64,000 nucleotides of DNA from Zhongshania aquimaris (GTDB lineage: Bacteria; Pseudomonadota; Gammaproteobacteria; Pseudomonadales; Spongiibacteraceae), in the NCBI RefSeq assembly GCF_019312595.1, contig NZ_JAHWDQ010000002.1:372001-436000 (forward strand). Direction: 5' to 3'. Every line of letters starts with the position of its first letter. Position 1 is the stretch's first letter. The notes beneath the pieces are model-generated. The model saw nothing but the letters and a program-made list of their open reading frames with translations. It made no database searches and was not told the DNA's origin. The position numbers were made by a program, and so were the translations under genes. Below, piece by piece: positions 29,925 through 39,234 of the stretch.

Positions 29925-31244
29925 ATGCCGTCAGAACCAGCCATTGCTAGTGCGCCCCATCTCAATATTGTTCCGGCCAGTGTCACCCACTTGCCTGATA
30001 CTAAACCTCGTCGCGCATTAAAGGTGTGTTTACTGGGTTACCGCAGCGCCCCTTATGGTGGCGGGCAGGGAATTTATCTAAAGTATTTAAGTAAGGCGTT
30101 GGTAGAGGCAGGGCATCAGGTTGACGTAATCTCAGGTCAGCCCTACCCGCACCTCGATCCAAGAGTTAATCTGATCAAAATGCCGGGTATGAACTTGTTT
30201 GAAACCGGCTTAATGTCAATTCGCCCGCATCATCTGACCTCGTTAACGAATATATATGAGTGGATGGGTAAGCTCACCGGCGCCTTTTCTGAGCCATATT
30301 GCTTTGGTCGGCGGGTATTGAAATACCTTAAAAAGCATGGCCGTCACTACGATATTATTCATGACAACCAGTGCCTGAGTTATGGCATGTTAGATATTCA
30401 AAAGCAGGGCTTCCCTTTAGTCACTACCATTCATCACCCCATAACAAGTGACCTGAAGATTGCGCTGAGCGCCGCTAAATCCTGGTCGGAGCGCCTACTT
30501 ATTCGTCGCTGGCACAGTTTTTTAATTATGCAGCGCAAGGTTGCCCGTGAGCTGCATCATGTTGTGACAGTGTCTGAGCGTTCGCGAACGGATATTGCCG
30601 CGGCATTCGATATTCAGCCAGCGGGGATCAGTTTAGTACACTGCGGTATTGATACCGAGGAGTTCAGACCCCTCGAGAATGTCCAGAAAAACCCGAATCG
30701 AATCATGGCCACGGTATCCTCTGATCAGCCGCTTAAGGGTATGCGTTATTTATTAGAGGCGGTGGCGGCGGTGGTGCCAAATTATCCCGACCTTGAGTTG
30801 CTGTTGGTCGGTACACCAAAAGAAGATGGCGAAAGCGGAAAATTAATTAGTGAGCTAGGCTTAGCCAAGCATATTCGCGCTGTTAGTGGCATCAGCACGG
30901 AAGATTTGGTGCGCTATTATAACGAAGCTTCGGTGGTAGTCGTCCCCTCAATTTATGAAGGCTTTGGTCTCCCTGCTGGCGAAGCAATGGCCTGTGGTAC
31001 GGCGCTTATTTCTACCGATGGCGGTGCCTTGCCCGAAGTGGTCGGTGATGCGGCGATTCAAGTGCCAATTCGGAACAGCAAGGCCATCGCCGAAGTGCTG
31101 GAAACCCTGTTGGCGTCGCCCGCGTGGCGTGACGAATTAGCTGCGGCAGGTCGCAAACGTATTGAAGAATTGTTTTGTTGGACTCGCGCCGCACAGCAAA
31201 TGACGGACTACTACTGGCAGGTGATACAACGTGAAAACGGTTGA
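29925..31244 (+). CDS. GT4-family glycosyltransferase
   Basis: 439 residues. A roughly 30-residue polar extension precedes a GT-B fold. The N-terminal Rossmann half has VCLLGYRSAPYGGGQGIYLKYLSKAL (about 34-59). The C-terminal donor-binding half has VHCGIDTEEFRP, then SIYEGFGLPAGEAMACGTALI with the EX7E pair. It probably transfers a sugar from a nucleotide-sugar donor to a lipid or polysaccharide acceptor. It is the first gene of a tight operon with a methyltransferase (14-base overlap) and a toroid protein. The region after glnE-ilvE holds LPS core genes in Pseudomonas, so a surface glycan or lipid role is likely but unproved. Confidence 0.9.
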   Translation: MPSEPAIASAPHLNIVPASVTHLPDTKPRRALKVCLLGYRSAPYGGGQGIYLKYLSKALVEAGHQVDVISGQPYPHLDPRVNLIKMPGMNLFETGLMSIRPHHLTSLTNIYEWMGKLTGAFSEPYCFGRRVLKYLKKHGRHYDIIHDNQCLSYGMLDIQKQGFPLVTTIHHPITSDLKIALSAAKSWSERLLIRRWHSFLIMQRKVARELHHVVTVSERSRTDIAAAFDIQPAGISLVHCGIDTEEFRPLENVQKNPNRIMATVSSDQPLKGMRYLLEAVAAVVPNYPDLELLLVGTPKEDGESGKLISELGLAKHIRAVSGISTEDLVRYYNEASVVVVPSIYEGFGLPAGEAMACGTALISTDGGALPEVVGDAAIQVPIRNSKAIAEVLETLLASPAWRDELAAAGRKRIEELFCWTRAAQQMTDYYWQVIQRENG

Positions 31245-31947
31245 TTTTCGTCATTTCCACCTTAATCGTGGCGACAAAATTCTAGATTTGGGCTGCGGCG
31301 AAGGCCGCCATGTAATTTCTGCTTATGTCGAAGCAGACGTCACCGCAGTCGGGGTTGATCTTTGTCTTAAAGATTTACAAACCGCGCAAAGCCGCTTCAG
31401 TGAGTTTTGTGGTGACGAACAGGCAGAGAAAGCCTTTGGTCTAGCCAATGGCGACGCCATGCAGCTGCCCTTTGCAGATAACACCTTCGACAAAATTATA
31501 TGCTCAGAAGTGTTGGAGCATATTCCAGATTACCAAGCGGTATTAAAAGAAATTGAGCGTGTGCTTAAGCCGGGCGGTTTGTTTTGCGCCAGCGTACCGC
31601 GAGCTTGGCCAGAAAAAATCTGCTGGGCATTGAGCGACGCCTACCACGAAGTTGAGGGTGGCCATCTGCGTATTTTTAAGGCCAGCGACTTGCGCAAGCA
31701 AATTCAGGGATTAGGATTTCGCTTTTATCGCCGGCACTGGGCACACGCCTTGCATTCCCCCTATTGGTGGTTGAAGTGCGCGTTTTGGAAGAACCAGGAC
31801 TCAAACCCTATCATCAAGCAATACCATCGGTTTTTGGTGTGGGATCTGATGGACCGCCCCTTATTTACGCGGACCTTGGAAGCGAGCTTGAATCCCGTAC
31901 TCGGTAAATCGGTAGTCATGTATTTTGAAAAGGCGAAGGCAGCATGA
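31231..31947 (+). CDS. Class I SAM-dependent methyltransferase
   Basis: 238 residues. Motif I ILDLGCGEGRH (17-27), an acidic residue at VGVDLCLKD, NGDAMQLPFADNTFDKIICSEVLEHI (motifs II-III) and LKPGGLF are all visible. The start is GTG at 31231, inside the end of the glycosyltransferase gene, with AGGTGAT about 8 bases upstream, so translation is coupled. The C-terminal part has many aromatic residues (HSPYWWLKCAFWK), perhaps for a lipid-like substrate. The methyl acceptor is unknown; Met10-type or quinone enzymes are less likely given the partners. Confidence 0.9.
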   Translation: MKTVDFRHFHLNRGDKILDLGCGEGRHVISAYVEADVTAVGVDLCLKDLQTAQSRFSEFCGDEQAEKAFGLANGDAMQLPFADNTFDKIICSEVLEHIPDYQAVLKEIERVLKPGGLFCASVPRAWPEKICWALSDAYHEVEGGHLRIFKASDLRKQIQGLGFRFYRRHWAHALHSPYWWLKCAFWKNQDSNPIIKQYHRFLVWDLMDRPLFTRTLEASLNPVLGKSVVMYFEKAKAA

Positions 31948-33029
31948 GCGGACTGTTTTTAAGCAAAGGCCTTTTCCCGCAGGAATTTTTTAGGCCGACT
32001 GTGGATTTTTTACTGCGTGCTCAACAGGCCGACGGCAGCATTCCGTGGTTTGACGGCGGTCACTGCGACCCCTGGGATCACGTTGAGTCGGCTATGGGCT
32101 TGAGCATTGGCGGCGAATATAGCGCGGCGGAGAATGCCTATCGATGGCTTAAAAATGCACAGCTGGAAGACGGTAGTTGGTGGGCTGCTTATCGTGCCGG
32201 CCAAGTAGATAATCGCGAGCGTCGTGAAACGAATTTTGTGGCTTATATTGCCACCGGTGTTTGGCACCATTATTTAATAAGCGAGAACCGCGCGTTTTTG
32301 CGCGAGATGTGGCCCTGTGTTCGTCGCGCTATAGGCTTCGTTCTCGCCCAGCAGTCCCGTCACGGCGAAATAAATTGGGCAGTGGATACGCGGGGCGAGC
32401 CTATGGAAGACGCTCTCATTACGGGTTGCTCGTCAATTTACAAAAGCCTTGAATGCGCCGTGAATATCTCGGTGGTGATTGGTGATCCGCGGGTAGATTG
32501 GCGCGATGCCAGAGTGGCGCTGGGCGACGCCTTGCGCAATAAGCCTGAACGATTTGATCGAACTTGGGAAAGTAAATCGCGTTACTCCATGGATTGGTTT
32601 TACCCTGTGCTAACGGGTGCGGTGCCAACACCAAAAGCCAGCGCCCATTTACAAAAGCGCTGGGGTGATTTTGTCGAGCAGGGCTTAGGTTGCCGCTGCG
32701 TGTCAGATCAACCCTGGGTAACGGTCGCGGAATCCTGCGAGTTAACGATGGCGCTGTTGGCAGCGGGAGATCACGCCCGCGCCGTAATGGTGTACAGCTG
32801 GCTGCACCAGTGGCGGGAAAGCAACGGCGAATATTGGACTGGCTATCAGTTTGTGGAAGACGTGCTGTGGCCAGATGAGCGGCCAACGTGGACAGCGGCG
32901 GCTATTTTGTTGGCGGCAGATGCGCTAACTGAGCACACCGCTGCCCACCACTTATTTAATCAGGTTCGTTTGCTGGACGTTAAATCGGTGAACAACGTGG
33001 CAGAGAAGGGTCGCGCGCGCTCGTCCTAG
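31944..33029 (+). CDS. Alpha/alpha-toroid protein (prenyltransferase/terpene-cyclase-like or glycosidase-like)
   Basis: 361 residues. QW-like repeats LLRAQQADGSIPW (about 23-35) and WLKNAQLEDGSWW (about 68-80), plus an acidic motif GHCDPWDHVESA (about 39-50), point to an (alpha/alpha)6 barrel as in squalene-cyclase/prenyltransferase or family-15-type glycosidases. The catalytic type cannot be decided. The start overlaps the methyltransferase stop (ATGA), so the three genes form one translationally coupled unit. Its TAG stop is the left CTAG boundary of the second repeat element. Confidence 0.7.
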   Translation: MSGLFLSKGLFPQEFFRPTVDFLLRAQQADGSIPWFDGGHCDPWDHVESAMGLSIGGEYSAAENAYRWLKNAQLEDGSWWAAYRAGQVDNRERRETNFVAYIATGVWHHYLISENRAFLREMWPCVRRAIGFVLAQQSRHGEINWAVDTRGEPMEDALITGCSSIYKSLECAVNISVVIGDPRVDWRDARVALGDALRNKPERFDRTWESKSRYSMDWFYPVLTGAVPTPKASAHLQKRWGDFVEQGLGCRCVSDQPWVTVAESCELTMALLAAGDHARAVMVYSWLHQWRESNGEYWTGYQFVEDVLWPDERPTWTAAAILLAADALTEHTAAHHLFNQVRLLDVKSVNNVAEKGRARSS

Positions 33030-33304
33030 TTGCAAATTATAATAAATACGGAGTGCTTCTGAGCCGCTCTTGTCTTGTTATTGCAGTCAAGCTCACTTCA
33101 GAACATGGTAAGCATTTCTGAAGTGGTTTATCAAACCCAACATGGTGGGACGGTCTACCACCGCTTGTTGGGTACGACTCGGCGCATCCGCGCCTCGGCC
33201 TAAGGGCCAGCAGAGCTGCCCAAATTTGTTCCACACAAATTTGTCGCTACCGCTCAACCCAAGCTACAGAGCCACACGTCATTTTCAAATTGAAAGAGTA
33301 CTAG
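33026..33304 (-). repeat. Dispersed repeat element copy 2 (inverted)
   Basis: The inverted counterpart of the element at 24960-25240, bounded by CTAG at 33026-33029 and 33301-33304, 279 bases in all. The conserved 178-base half is 33127-33304. The other half (33030-33126) is unrelated to copy 1 and lacks the matching terminal repeat, so this copy is degraded or chimeric. Both boundary CTAGs serve as stop codons: TAG of the toroid gene on the plus strand and TAG of the RND transporter on the minus strand. Confidence 0.8.
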
Positions 33305-36300
33305 CTGTACTTTTCCTTGTCCTCATTTTCTGCAAGCTGAGCTTCTAACAGTCGCGTGACAGTTTGTGGCGATTTGCTGTTTCCGGCCAATAGACGATAC
33401 GCCATGGGTATAACAAGTAGCGTTAATACCGTGGCTGAGCTAACACCAAAGACGACAACAATACCAATAACGTAACGTGACTCACTGCCAGGTCCAGATG
33501 AGAGTACCAGTGGCACCGCACCCATGATGGTGGTGATGGCGGTCATCGCAATGGGGCGCAGCCGCTGGCGAGCGGATTGCAAAATGGCCTCGTCAAACTC
33601 CAGGCCTTGATCCCGTAGTTGGTTGGCAAATTCCACCAGCAAAATACCATTCTTTGCCGCCAGCCCGACCAGCATAATCAGCGCAATCTGGCTGTAAATA
33701 TTTAGGCTTTGTCCCGTGAAGTAGAGGCCGATCAAGGCACCCGCTATGGCCAGCGGTACGCTAAGCAGAATAATAAAGGGGTGAATGAAATTCTCGAATT
33801 GCGCGGCGAGTACAAGGTAGACCACCAGCAGCGCCAGGGCGAAGGTGAAATACACGGAATTGCCTGACTCGTGATAATCCAGTGATTCGCCTTTGTAATC
33901 TATGGTGGCGGCGGGGACTTTTTCCGCCACGAGATTTTCGAAATAACTCAGCGCGTCTCCCAGCGAGTAGCCATCAGCAAGGTTGGCGTCGATGGTAATA
34001 GCGCGCACGCGGTTGTAGCGATTGAGCACGGCAGCGTCGCCACGTTCTTGTAACGTCACAAGGTTGCCGAGCGGAATGAGACTGTCGGTAGTGGCCGAGC
34101 GCACATAAATATTGCTGAGATCTTCTGGACTGCGTTGTGTGTCGGGTTCGCCCTCTACAATCACATCGTACTCTTCACCCGCCATCATAAAGGTGGTGAC
34201 TCGCCGCGAACCTAACAGGGTCTCCAAGCTGCGGTTTATTTCGCTGGCATCCACTCCCAGTGTCGCGGCCCGGTCACGGTTAATCGTGACGGCTAATTGC
34301 GGTTTAGTTTGGCGGAAGTCGCTATCAATACCGAGCAGGCCGGGGTTATTTTTTGCTTCGTTTATTAGTAGCTCAGACCACTGGGCTAGCTCTTCGTAAT
34401 TGCTGCCGCCAATAACAAACGCTAGTGGTTTAGTGAATCCGCCGCCCAGCGATTGCGGCGTAATAGGGTAAACACTCAAGCCCGTAAAACCGGCGAGTCG
34501 TTTGCGAATTTCGCCGACCACCTCGGCAATGGGTTGGCGTTCTCCCCAGGGTGTTAATACCAAGATGCCTGTGGCTTCATTGAAAACGTCGGCACCGCCG
34601 CGACCGCCCGGTGCGCGAAGTAATAGGCGATTGATCGTGCCATTGTCTACCATGGGCATGAGGCGCTGCTCGATCTCGGCCAGGTGGCGCTTCACATAAT
34701 TAAATGACGCGCCTTCTGGGCCGCGAATAATCATAAATACGACGCCGCGATCTTCCTTGGGCGCAAACTCGGCGGGAACTTTTTGCAGGAAAAAAACGCA
34801 GGAGCCAATGGTGAGGACTAAGGCTAAGGCAGCTATGAAGGGATGTTTCATGCTGCGCGCTAATACGTGCCCGTAGTGGTTTTCCATGCGGTGCAGGAGT
34901 TTTTCAACAAAGCTCGCAAGTCCGCCGTGCATAGCCTCGCGGTTTAGCACTTTAGAGCAAATTACCGGTGACAGTGTTAGGGCGACAATACTAGAGAACA
35001 TGACCGCAACCGCCATGGCCACCGCGAACTCGCCAAATAAACGGCCAACGTCGCCCTCTAAAAAACTGATAGGCACAAACACGGCGACTAATACGGCAGT
35101 AGTGGCAATAACGGCAAAGCCTACCTGGCGACTGCCGCGATAGGCTGCGACCAGCGGTGGCTCGCCGTTGAGTAAGCGACGGTGCACGTTTTCAAGCACG
35201 ACAATACTGTCATCAACCACTAGTCCTATTGCTAACACCAGTGCCAGCAGGGTGAGCAAATTGACGGTATAGCCCAGCGCGTAGAGAACTGTAAATGTCG
35301 CAATGAGTGAAACCGGTACCGTGATGGCGGGAACCAGCATGGCGCGGAAGTCGCCCAAAAACAGAAATATAACTAACACCACCAGCGAGGCGGCAATAAA
35401 CAAGGTGCTGTATACCTCAGAGATAGCGCGATCTATGAAAACTGAGCTGTCGTAACTGGAATGAAGATTTATGTTGTCCGGCAGGGTTTTGCGAATTTTC
35501 TCCGCTTCGACGCGGACTGCTTCAGCAACTGCCAAGGTGTTTGATACGCTTTGTTTAACTATACCAACGCCGACCATCGGTACGCCGTTGCCATTGAATG
35601 CTTTGCGATGTTCATCGGCACCTAATTCGACTCTGGCCACGTCGCCTAGCCGGGTGAGGTAGCCCCGTTCATCGCGCTTTACAACCAGGCCTTCAAAATC
35701 GGTAGGGCTGAGAAAGTGGCGATTAATTTTTACAACAAAGTCTCGGTCTAATGATTTTAAGGTGCCGGCGGGCAGTTCAACATTCTCGCGTCGCAGCGCG
35801 TTTTCAATGTCACCAACGGTGAGCTGCCGCGCCGCGAGGGATTCGCGATCGAGCCAAATTCGCATCGCGTATTCGGGGCCGCCACTAATGCGCACCCGCG
35901 CAACACCATCGATGACAGCGAAGCGATCGACGATATAGCGCTGGGCGTAGTCGACCAGGGCGACAATGCTCATTTCGTCGGAGGTTAAATTGTGCCACAT
36001 GATGACCTGCTCATCGGCGTCGGTCTTTTGTACCTCTGGTGGATCGGCCTCCTCGGGCAAGTCGGCTAAGGCACCGGACACGCGGTCGCGCACATCATTG
36101 GCAGCGGCGTCGATATCACGTGTTAATTTGAATTCGATATTAATAGATGAAAAACCGTCGCGACTGCTGGAGTCGATGGTCTTTATTCCTTCGATACCGG
36201 CGATGCGTTCTTCGATAATTTGTGTGACTCTAGATTCAACCACCTCGGCTGAGGCGCCAACATAGACTGTGCGAATAGACACAATTGGAGGGTCTATGTC

Positions 36301-36414
36301 TGGGTATTCACGCAGTGGTAAACGCTCAAAAGCGAGCAAACCAAAAGCTACCAGTAGCAGGCTTATGACCGTCGCGAATACTGGCCGTTTTATCGCCGTA
36401 TCAGAAAGCAGCAT
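33301..36414 (-). CDS. RND efflux transporter, HAE1 family
   Basis: 1037-residue inner-membrane proton-driven efflux pump subunit of the AcrB type. It has an N-terminal membrane helix (about 10-30), a large periplasmic loop, and a transmembrane block with the proton-relay GLVVDDSIVVLENVHRR (Asp pair near residue 400). The second half repeats this layout, ending with LVGLAAKNGILLVEFANQLRDQ and a C-terminal tail. It follows its adaptor gene after 3 bases. No outer-membrane channel gene adjoins, so it probably shares a TolC-like partner encoded elsewhere. Its stop codon lies in the repeat element. Confidence 0.95.
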   Translation of the reverse strand: MLLSDTAIKRPVFATVISLLLVAFGLLAFERLPLREYPDIDPPIVSIRTVYVGASAEVVESRVTQIIEERIAGIEGIKTIDSSSRDGFSSINIEFKLTRDIDAAANDVRDRVSGALADLPEEADPPEVQKTDADEQVIMWHNLTSDEMSIVALVDYAQRYIVDRFAVIDGVARVRISGGPEYAMRIWLDRESLAARQLTVGDIENALRRENVELPAGTLKSLDRDFVVKINRHFLSPTDFEGLVVKRDERGYLTRLGDVARVELGADEHRKAFNGNGVPMVGVGIVKQSVSNTLAVAEAVRVEAEKIRKTLPDNINLHSSYDSSVFIDRAISEVYSTLFIAASLVVLVIFLFLGDFRAMLVPAITVPVSLIATFTVLYALGYTVNLLTLLALVLAIGLVVDDSIVVLENVHRRLLNGEPPLVAAYRGSRQVGFAVIATTAVLVAVFVPISFLEGDVGRLFGEFAVAMAVAVMFSSIVALTLSPVICSKVLNREAMHGGLASFVEKLLHRMENHYGHVLARSMKHPFIAALALVLTIGSCVFFLQKVPAEFAPKEDRGVVFMIIRGPEGASFNYVKRHLAEIEQRLMPMVDNGTINRLLLRAPGGRGGADVFNEATGILVLTPWGERQPIAEVVGEIRKRLAGFTGLSVYPITPQSLGGGFTKPLAFVIGGSNYEELAQWSELLINEAKNNPGLLGIDSDFRQTKPQLAVTINRDRAATLGVDASEINRSLETLLGSRRVTTFMMAGEEYDVIVEGEPDTQRSPEDLSNIYVRSATTDSLIPLGNLVTLQERGDAAVLNRYNRVRAITIDANLADGYSLGDALSYFENLVAEKVPAATIDYKGESLDYHESGNSVYFTFALALLVVYLVLAAQFENFIHPFIILLSVPLAIAGALIGLYFTGQSLNIYSQIALIMLVGLAAKNGILLVEFANQLRDQGLEFDEAILQSARQRLRPIAMTAITTIMGAVPLVLSSGPGSESRYVIGIVVVFGVSSATVLTLLVIPMAYRLLAGNSKSPQTVTRLLEAQLAENEDKEKYS

Positions 36415-36417
36415 AGT

Positions 36418-37452
36418 TTAGCCCTCCTGCGGCGAGACGGTGACACCGGGTTGCAGGGCGGTAAAGCCTTCGTAAATTAATTGTTCGCCAACGCGGATGC
36501 CGCTGCGAATTTCCACAAAGCCAGGTTTGCGCGTGCCAAGTTCGACAGTGCGACGCTCGGCTTTGTGTTCGCTATTCATAATCCAGACATAGTGCTGTAG
36601 CTGAATGCTTTGCAGCGCAGATTCAGGCACTAAGATCGCGTCGTGCTCCTTGGTCACAAGCGATACCAGCATTAGCATGCCGGGTTTTAATTTATGGTCT
36701 GGATTCTGGATAAGCGCGCGGGCGGTGATGCTGCGATCAACGGGGTTAATGCGACTGGCGATCGCCGAAATGGTGGCATTAAAGTCTTCGGCTAGTGCTT
36801 CGCTGTGGGCAATAACGCTTTGACCTGTGGTGATGGCAGTTAGGCTTAGGCTGGGCAGCTGGAAGTCCATGCGCATGACGCTGAGGTCGTCGAGAGTGGC
36901 GATGCTGGTACCAGGGCTTACCAGTGCGCCGGGGCTAAGTTCGCGCAGGCCAATAACGCCACTGAACGGTGCGCGAATATTGCGCTCGGCGAGCAAGGCT
37001 TCTATTTCTGCAATTTTACTTGCGGCCCGCAGCTTTGCGGTTTTGCGTTGATCGTATTCCGTTTGCGCGGCAGATTGCGTGGCGATAAGCCCTTTCAAGC
37101 GGGCTAACTCGCGCTCTTCCTCGGCCAAGTCGGCTTTCGCGGAACTGAGCTGCGCGGCTTCTTCGTCCTGCTGCAGGGTGATAAGCAGCTGGCCCTTGGT
37201 GACGGCATCGCCATCATTAAAATGCAGTGCGGTAATTTTTTCAGTGACGTTGCTGCTGATATCAATGGATTCTTGCGCGAGTAAAGTGCCCAGTGCCTGC
37301 ATGCGGTTTTGCACGGGCTCGGTTTTTAAAGTGCTTACTTTTACGAAGGGTGCGGGTCTCGCCATGGCGGCGGGATTTTCTGCCGGGCTGCAGGCAACTA
37401 GCAAGGTAGCGATACTGCCGAGTGCCAGCAGTTTAAATGTTGCGCTTATCAA
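36418..37452 (-). CDS. RND periplasmic adaptor (membrane fusion) lipoprotein
   Basis: 344 residues. The lipoprotein signal has lipobox LLVAC at about 17-21. An HlyD/MexA-type barrel-sandwich domain (NVTEKITALHFNDGDAVTKGQLLITL; GVIGLRELSPGALVSPGT) flanks an alpha-hairpin (about 105-150), then a beta-barrel and a membrane-proximal domain. It links the RND pump to an outer-membrane channel. The start is TTG at 37450-37452 with GGAG 7 bases upstream, the first plausible start ahead of the signal. The gene is upstream of the pump in the same operon. Confidence 0.94.
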   Translation of the reverse strand: MISATFKLLALGSIATLLVACSPAENPAAMARPAPFVKVSTLKTEPVQNRMQALGTLLAQESIDISSNVTEKITALHFNDGDAVTKGQLLITLQQDEEAAQLSSAKADLAEEERELARLKGLIATQSAAQTEYDQRKTAKLRAASKIAEIEALLAERNIRAPFSGVIGLRELSPGALVSPGTSIATLDDLSVMRMDFQLPSLSLTAITTGQSVIAHSEALAEDFNATISAIASRINPVDRSITARALIQNPDHKLKPGMLMLVSLVTKEHDAILVPESALQSIQLQHYVWIMNSEHKAERRTVELGTRKPGFVEIRSGIRVGEQLIYEGFTALQPGVTVSPQEG

Positions 37453-37584
37453 GGTAGTACTCCGTTATGCACATTGTCCGTTTTGGATGGGTCTTAGTGG
37501 ATATGATGGGTAATGTAACGGCTGACTAGCGAACAATCACCCTTTTAATAAGATGATGAAAAAACAAACGGTTTTGCGATGTTA

Positions 37585-37611
37585 CCCGCCGATGCGCATC
37601 GCATTGGCGGG
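37585..37611. terminator. GC-rich hairpin downstream of argH
   Basis: CCCGCC (37585-37590) pairs with GGCGGG (37606-37611); the loop contains the 10-base palindrome GATGCGCATC. It sits 17 bases past the argH stop on the minus strand and has no T-run. It is probably a transcription-end or RNA-stability hairpin. Confidence 0.5.
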
Positions 37612-37627
37612 AGGTCATGACGAGATT

Positions 37628-39028
37628 TTAAGCGCGCTGGTTTAGACGCATTTCGGCGCGCTCTGCCGCAGCTAGAACTTGCTGTGGTGCCGTGCCACCA
37701 ATGTGGTTGCGGGCATTCACCGAGCCTTCCAGAGTGAGCACGTCAAAGACATCGGCTTCGATATCGGTGCTAAATGAGCGCAATTCGTCCAAGCTCATTT
37801 CTGACAGGTCTTTTTCCTCTGCAATGCCATAGGCAACTGACTTACCTACCACTTCGTGAGCGTCGCGGAATGGTAAACCTTTACGCACTAAATAATCCGC
37901 TAGATCAGTTGCAGTTGAAAAACCGCGCATGGCCGCTTCTCGGGTCACGTCTTCATTTACGGTAATCGCCGGCACCATATCGGCATAGGCTTTTAAGCAG
38001 TCTTTCACCGTGTCGATAATATCAAAGATGGGTTCTTTGTCTTCTTGATTGTCTTTGTTGTAAGCCAAGGGTTGCGATTTCATCAGCGTGAGCAAGCTCA
38101 CCAGGTGGCCGTTTACCCGGCCCACTTTGCCGCGAATTAACTCTGGCACATCGGGGTTTTTCTTCTGCGGCATAATTGACGAGCCGGTGCAGAAGCGGTC
38201 GGGCAATTCAATAAACTTGAATTGGGCAGAGGTCCACAGCACCAATTCTTCGCTGAAGCGCGACATATGTGTCATCAGTACGCTTGCCGCCGCGGCAAAT
38301 TCAATCGCGAAATCGCGGTCGCTCACCGAGTCCAATGAGTTTTCCGTGGGGCGGTCAAAGCCCAATAATTCTGCGCTGTAATGACGATCAATGGGGTAGG
38401 TGGTACCGGCCAGTGCAGCCGCGCCCAGCGGGCATTGATTCAAGCGCGCAGCGCAGTCCTGGAAGCGGCTGTAGTCACGCTCTAGCATTTCATTCCACGC
38501 CAACATGTGGTGGCCGAAGGTGACGGGTTGCGCGGTTTGCAAATGGGTGAAGCCCGGCATGATGGTTTTGGCTTCGCGCTTGGCGAGGGTAATCAGGCCC
38601 AGTTGTAAGCGGCTCAGCTCTTTGCAAATTAGGGTTAATTCGTCGCGTACATAGAGGCGAATATCGGTGGCGACTTGGTCATTGCGCGAGCGACCGGTGT
38701 GCAGCTTCTTGCCGGTAATGCCGATTTTATCGGTTAAGCGCGCCTCGATATTCATGTGCACATCTTCAAGGCTCACCGACCACTCAAAGGTGCCAGCGCG
38801 AATTTCTGCGCGAATTTCTTCAAGCCCCTGTTGAATGTCTGCCAGTTCTTGCGCGGTTAACACACCGACTTTTTCCAGCATCGCCGCGTGCGCGAGTGAA
38901 CCATTGATGTCGTGATGATAAAGGCGTTGATCAAAGCTGACAGAGGCAGTGAAGCGCTCTACAAACTGGTCAGTGGGTTCGCTGAAGCGGCCGCCCCAAG
39001 GTTTGATGCTCGGATCTTTATCACTCAT
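37628..39028 (-). CDS. argH: Argininosuccinate lyase
   Basis: Splits argininosuccinate to arginine and fumarate, the last step of arginine synthesis. It is 466 residues from the ATG at 39026-39028, which places the [16 protein letters not shown] start where the family has it; an upstream frame extension is not supported. Signatures are [32 protein letters not shown] and the catalytic [12 protein letters not shown] loop. Pseudomonas ArgH is very similar. It lies upstream of an unrelated efflux operon and divergent from the beta-helix gene. Confidence 0.96.
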   Translation of the reverse strand: MSDKDPSIKPWGGRFSEPTDQFVERFTASVSFDQRLYHHDINGSLAHAAMLEKVGVLTAQELADIQQGLEEIRAEIRAGTFEWSVSLEDVHMNIEARLTDKIGITGKKLHTGRSRNDQVATDIRLYVRDELTLICKELSRLQLGLITLAKREAKTIMPGFTHLQTAQPVTFGHHMLAWNEMLERDYSRFQDCAARLNQCPLGAAALAGTTYPIDRHYSAELLGFDRPTENSLDSVSDRDFAIEFAAAASVLMTHMSRFSEELVLWTSAQFKFIELPDRFCTGSSIMPQKKNPDVPELIRGKVGRVNGHLVSLLTLMKSQPLAYNKDNQEDKEPIFDIIDTVKDCLKAYADMVPAITVNEDVTREAAMRGFSTATDLADYLVRKGLPFRDAHEVVGKSVAYGIAEEKDLSEMSLDELRSFSTDIEADVFDVLTLEGSVNARNHIGGTAPQQVLAAAERAEMRLNQRA

Positions 39029-39234
39029 TGCACTGTGTTCCCGTATTGCTGATTGGCGTGGCGTGGATGCCGTGGTCACCCGGCGCCTAAAAGGCCGCCA
39101 TTATAGCAGTTTTAGTGGGCTTCGCGATGCGTCGGCAGACACGCTCACAATGACGGCTAGAAGTAATACCGCTGTCATATGTGGCCGCCATACTGCTGTT
39201 CCTAAAAATAGGACCGTCGAGCAGAGGAATCCCC

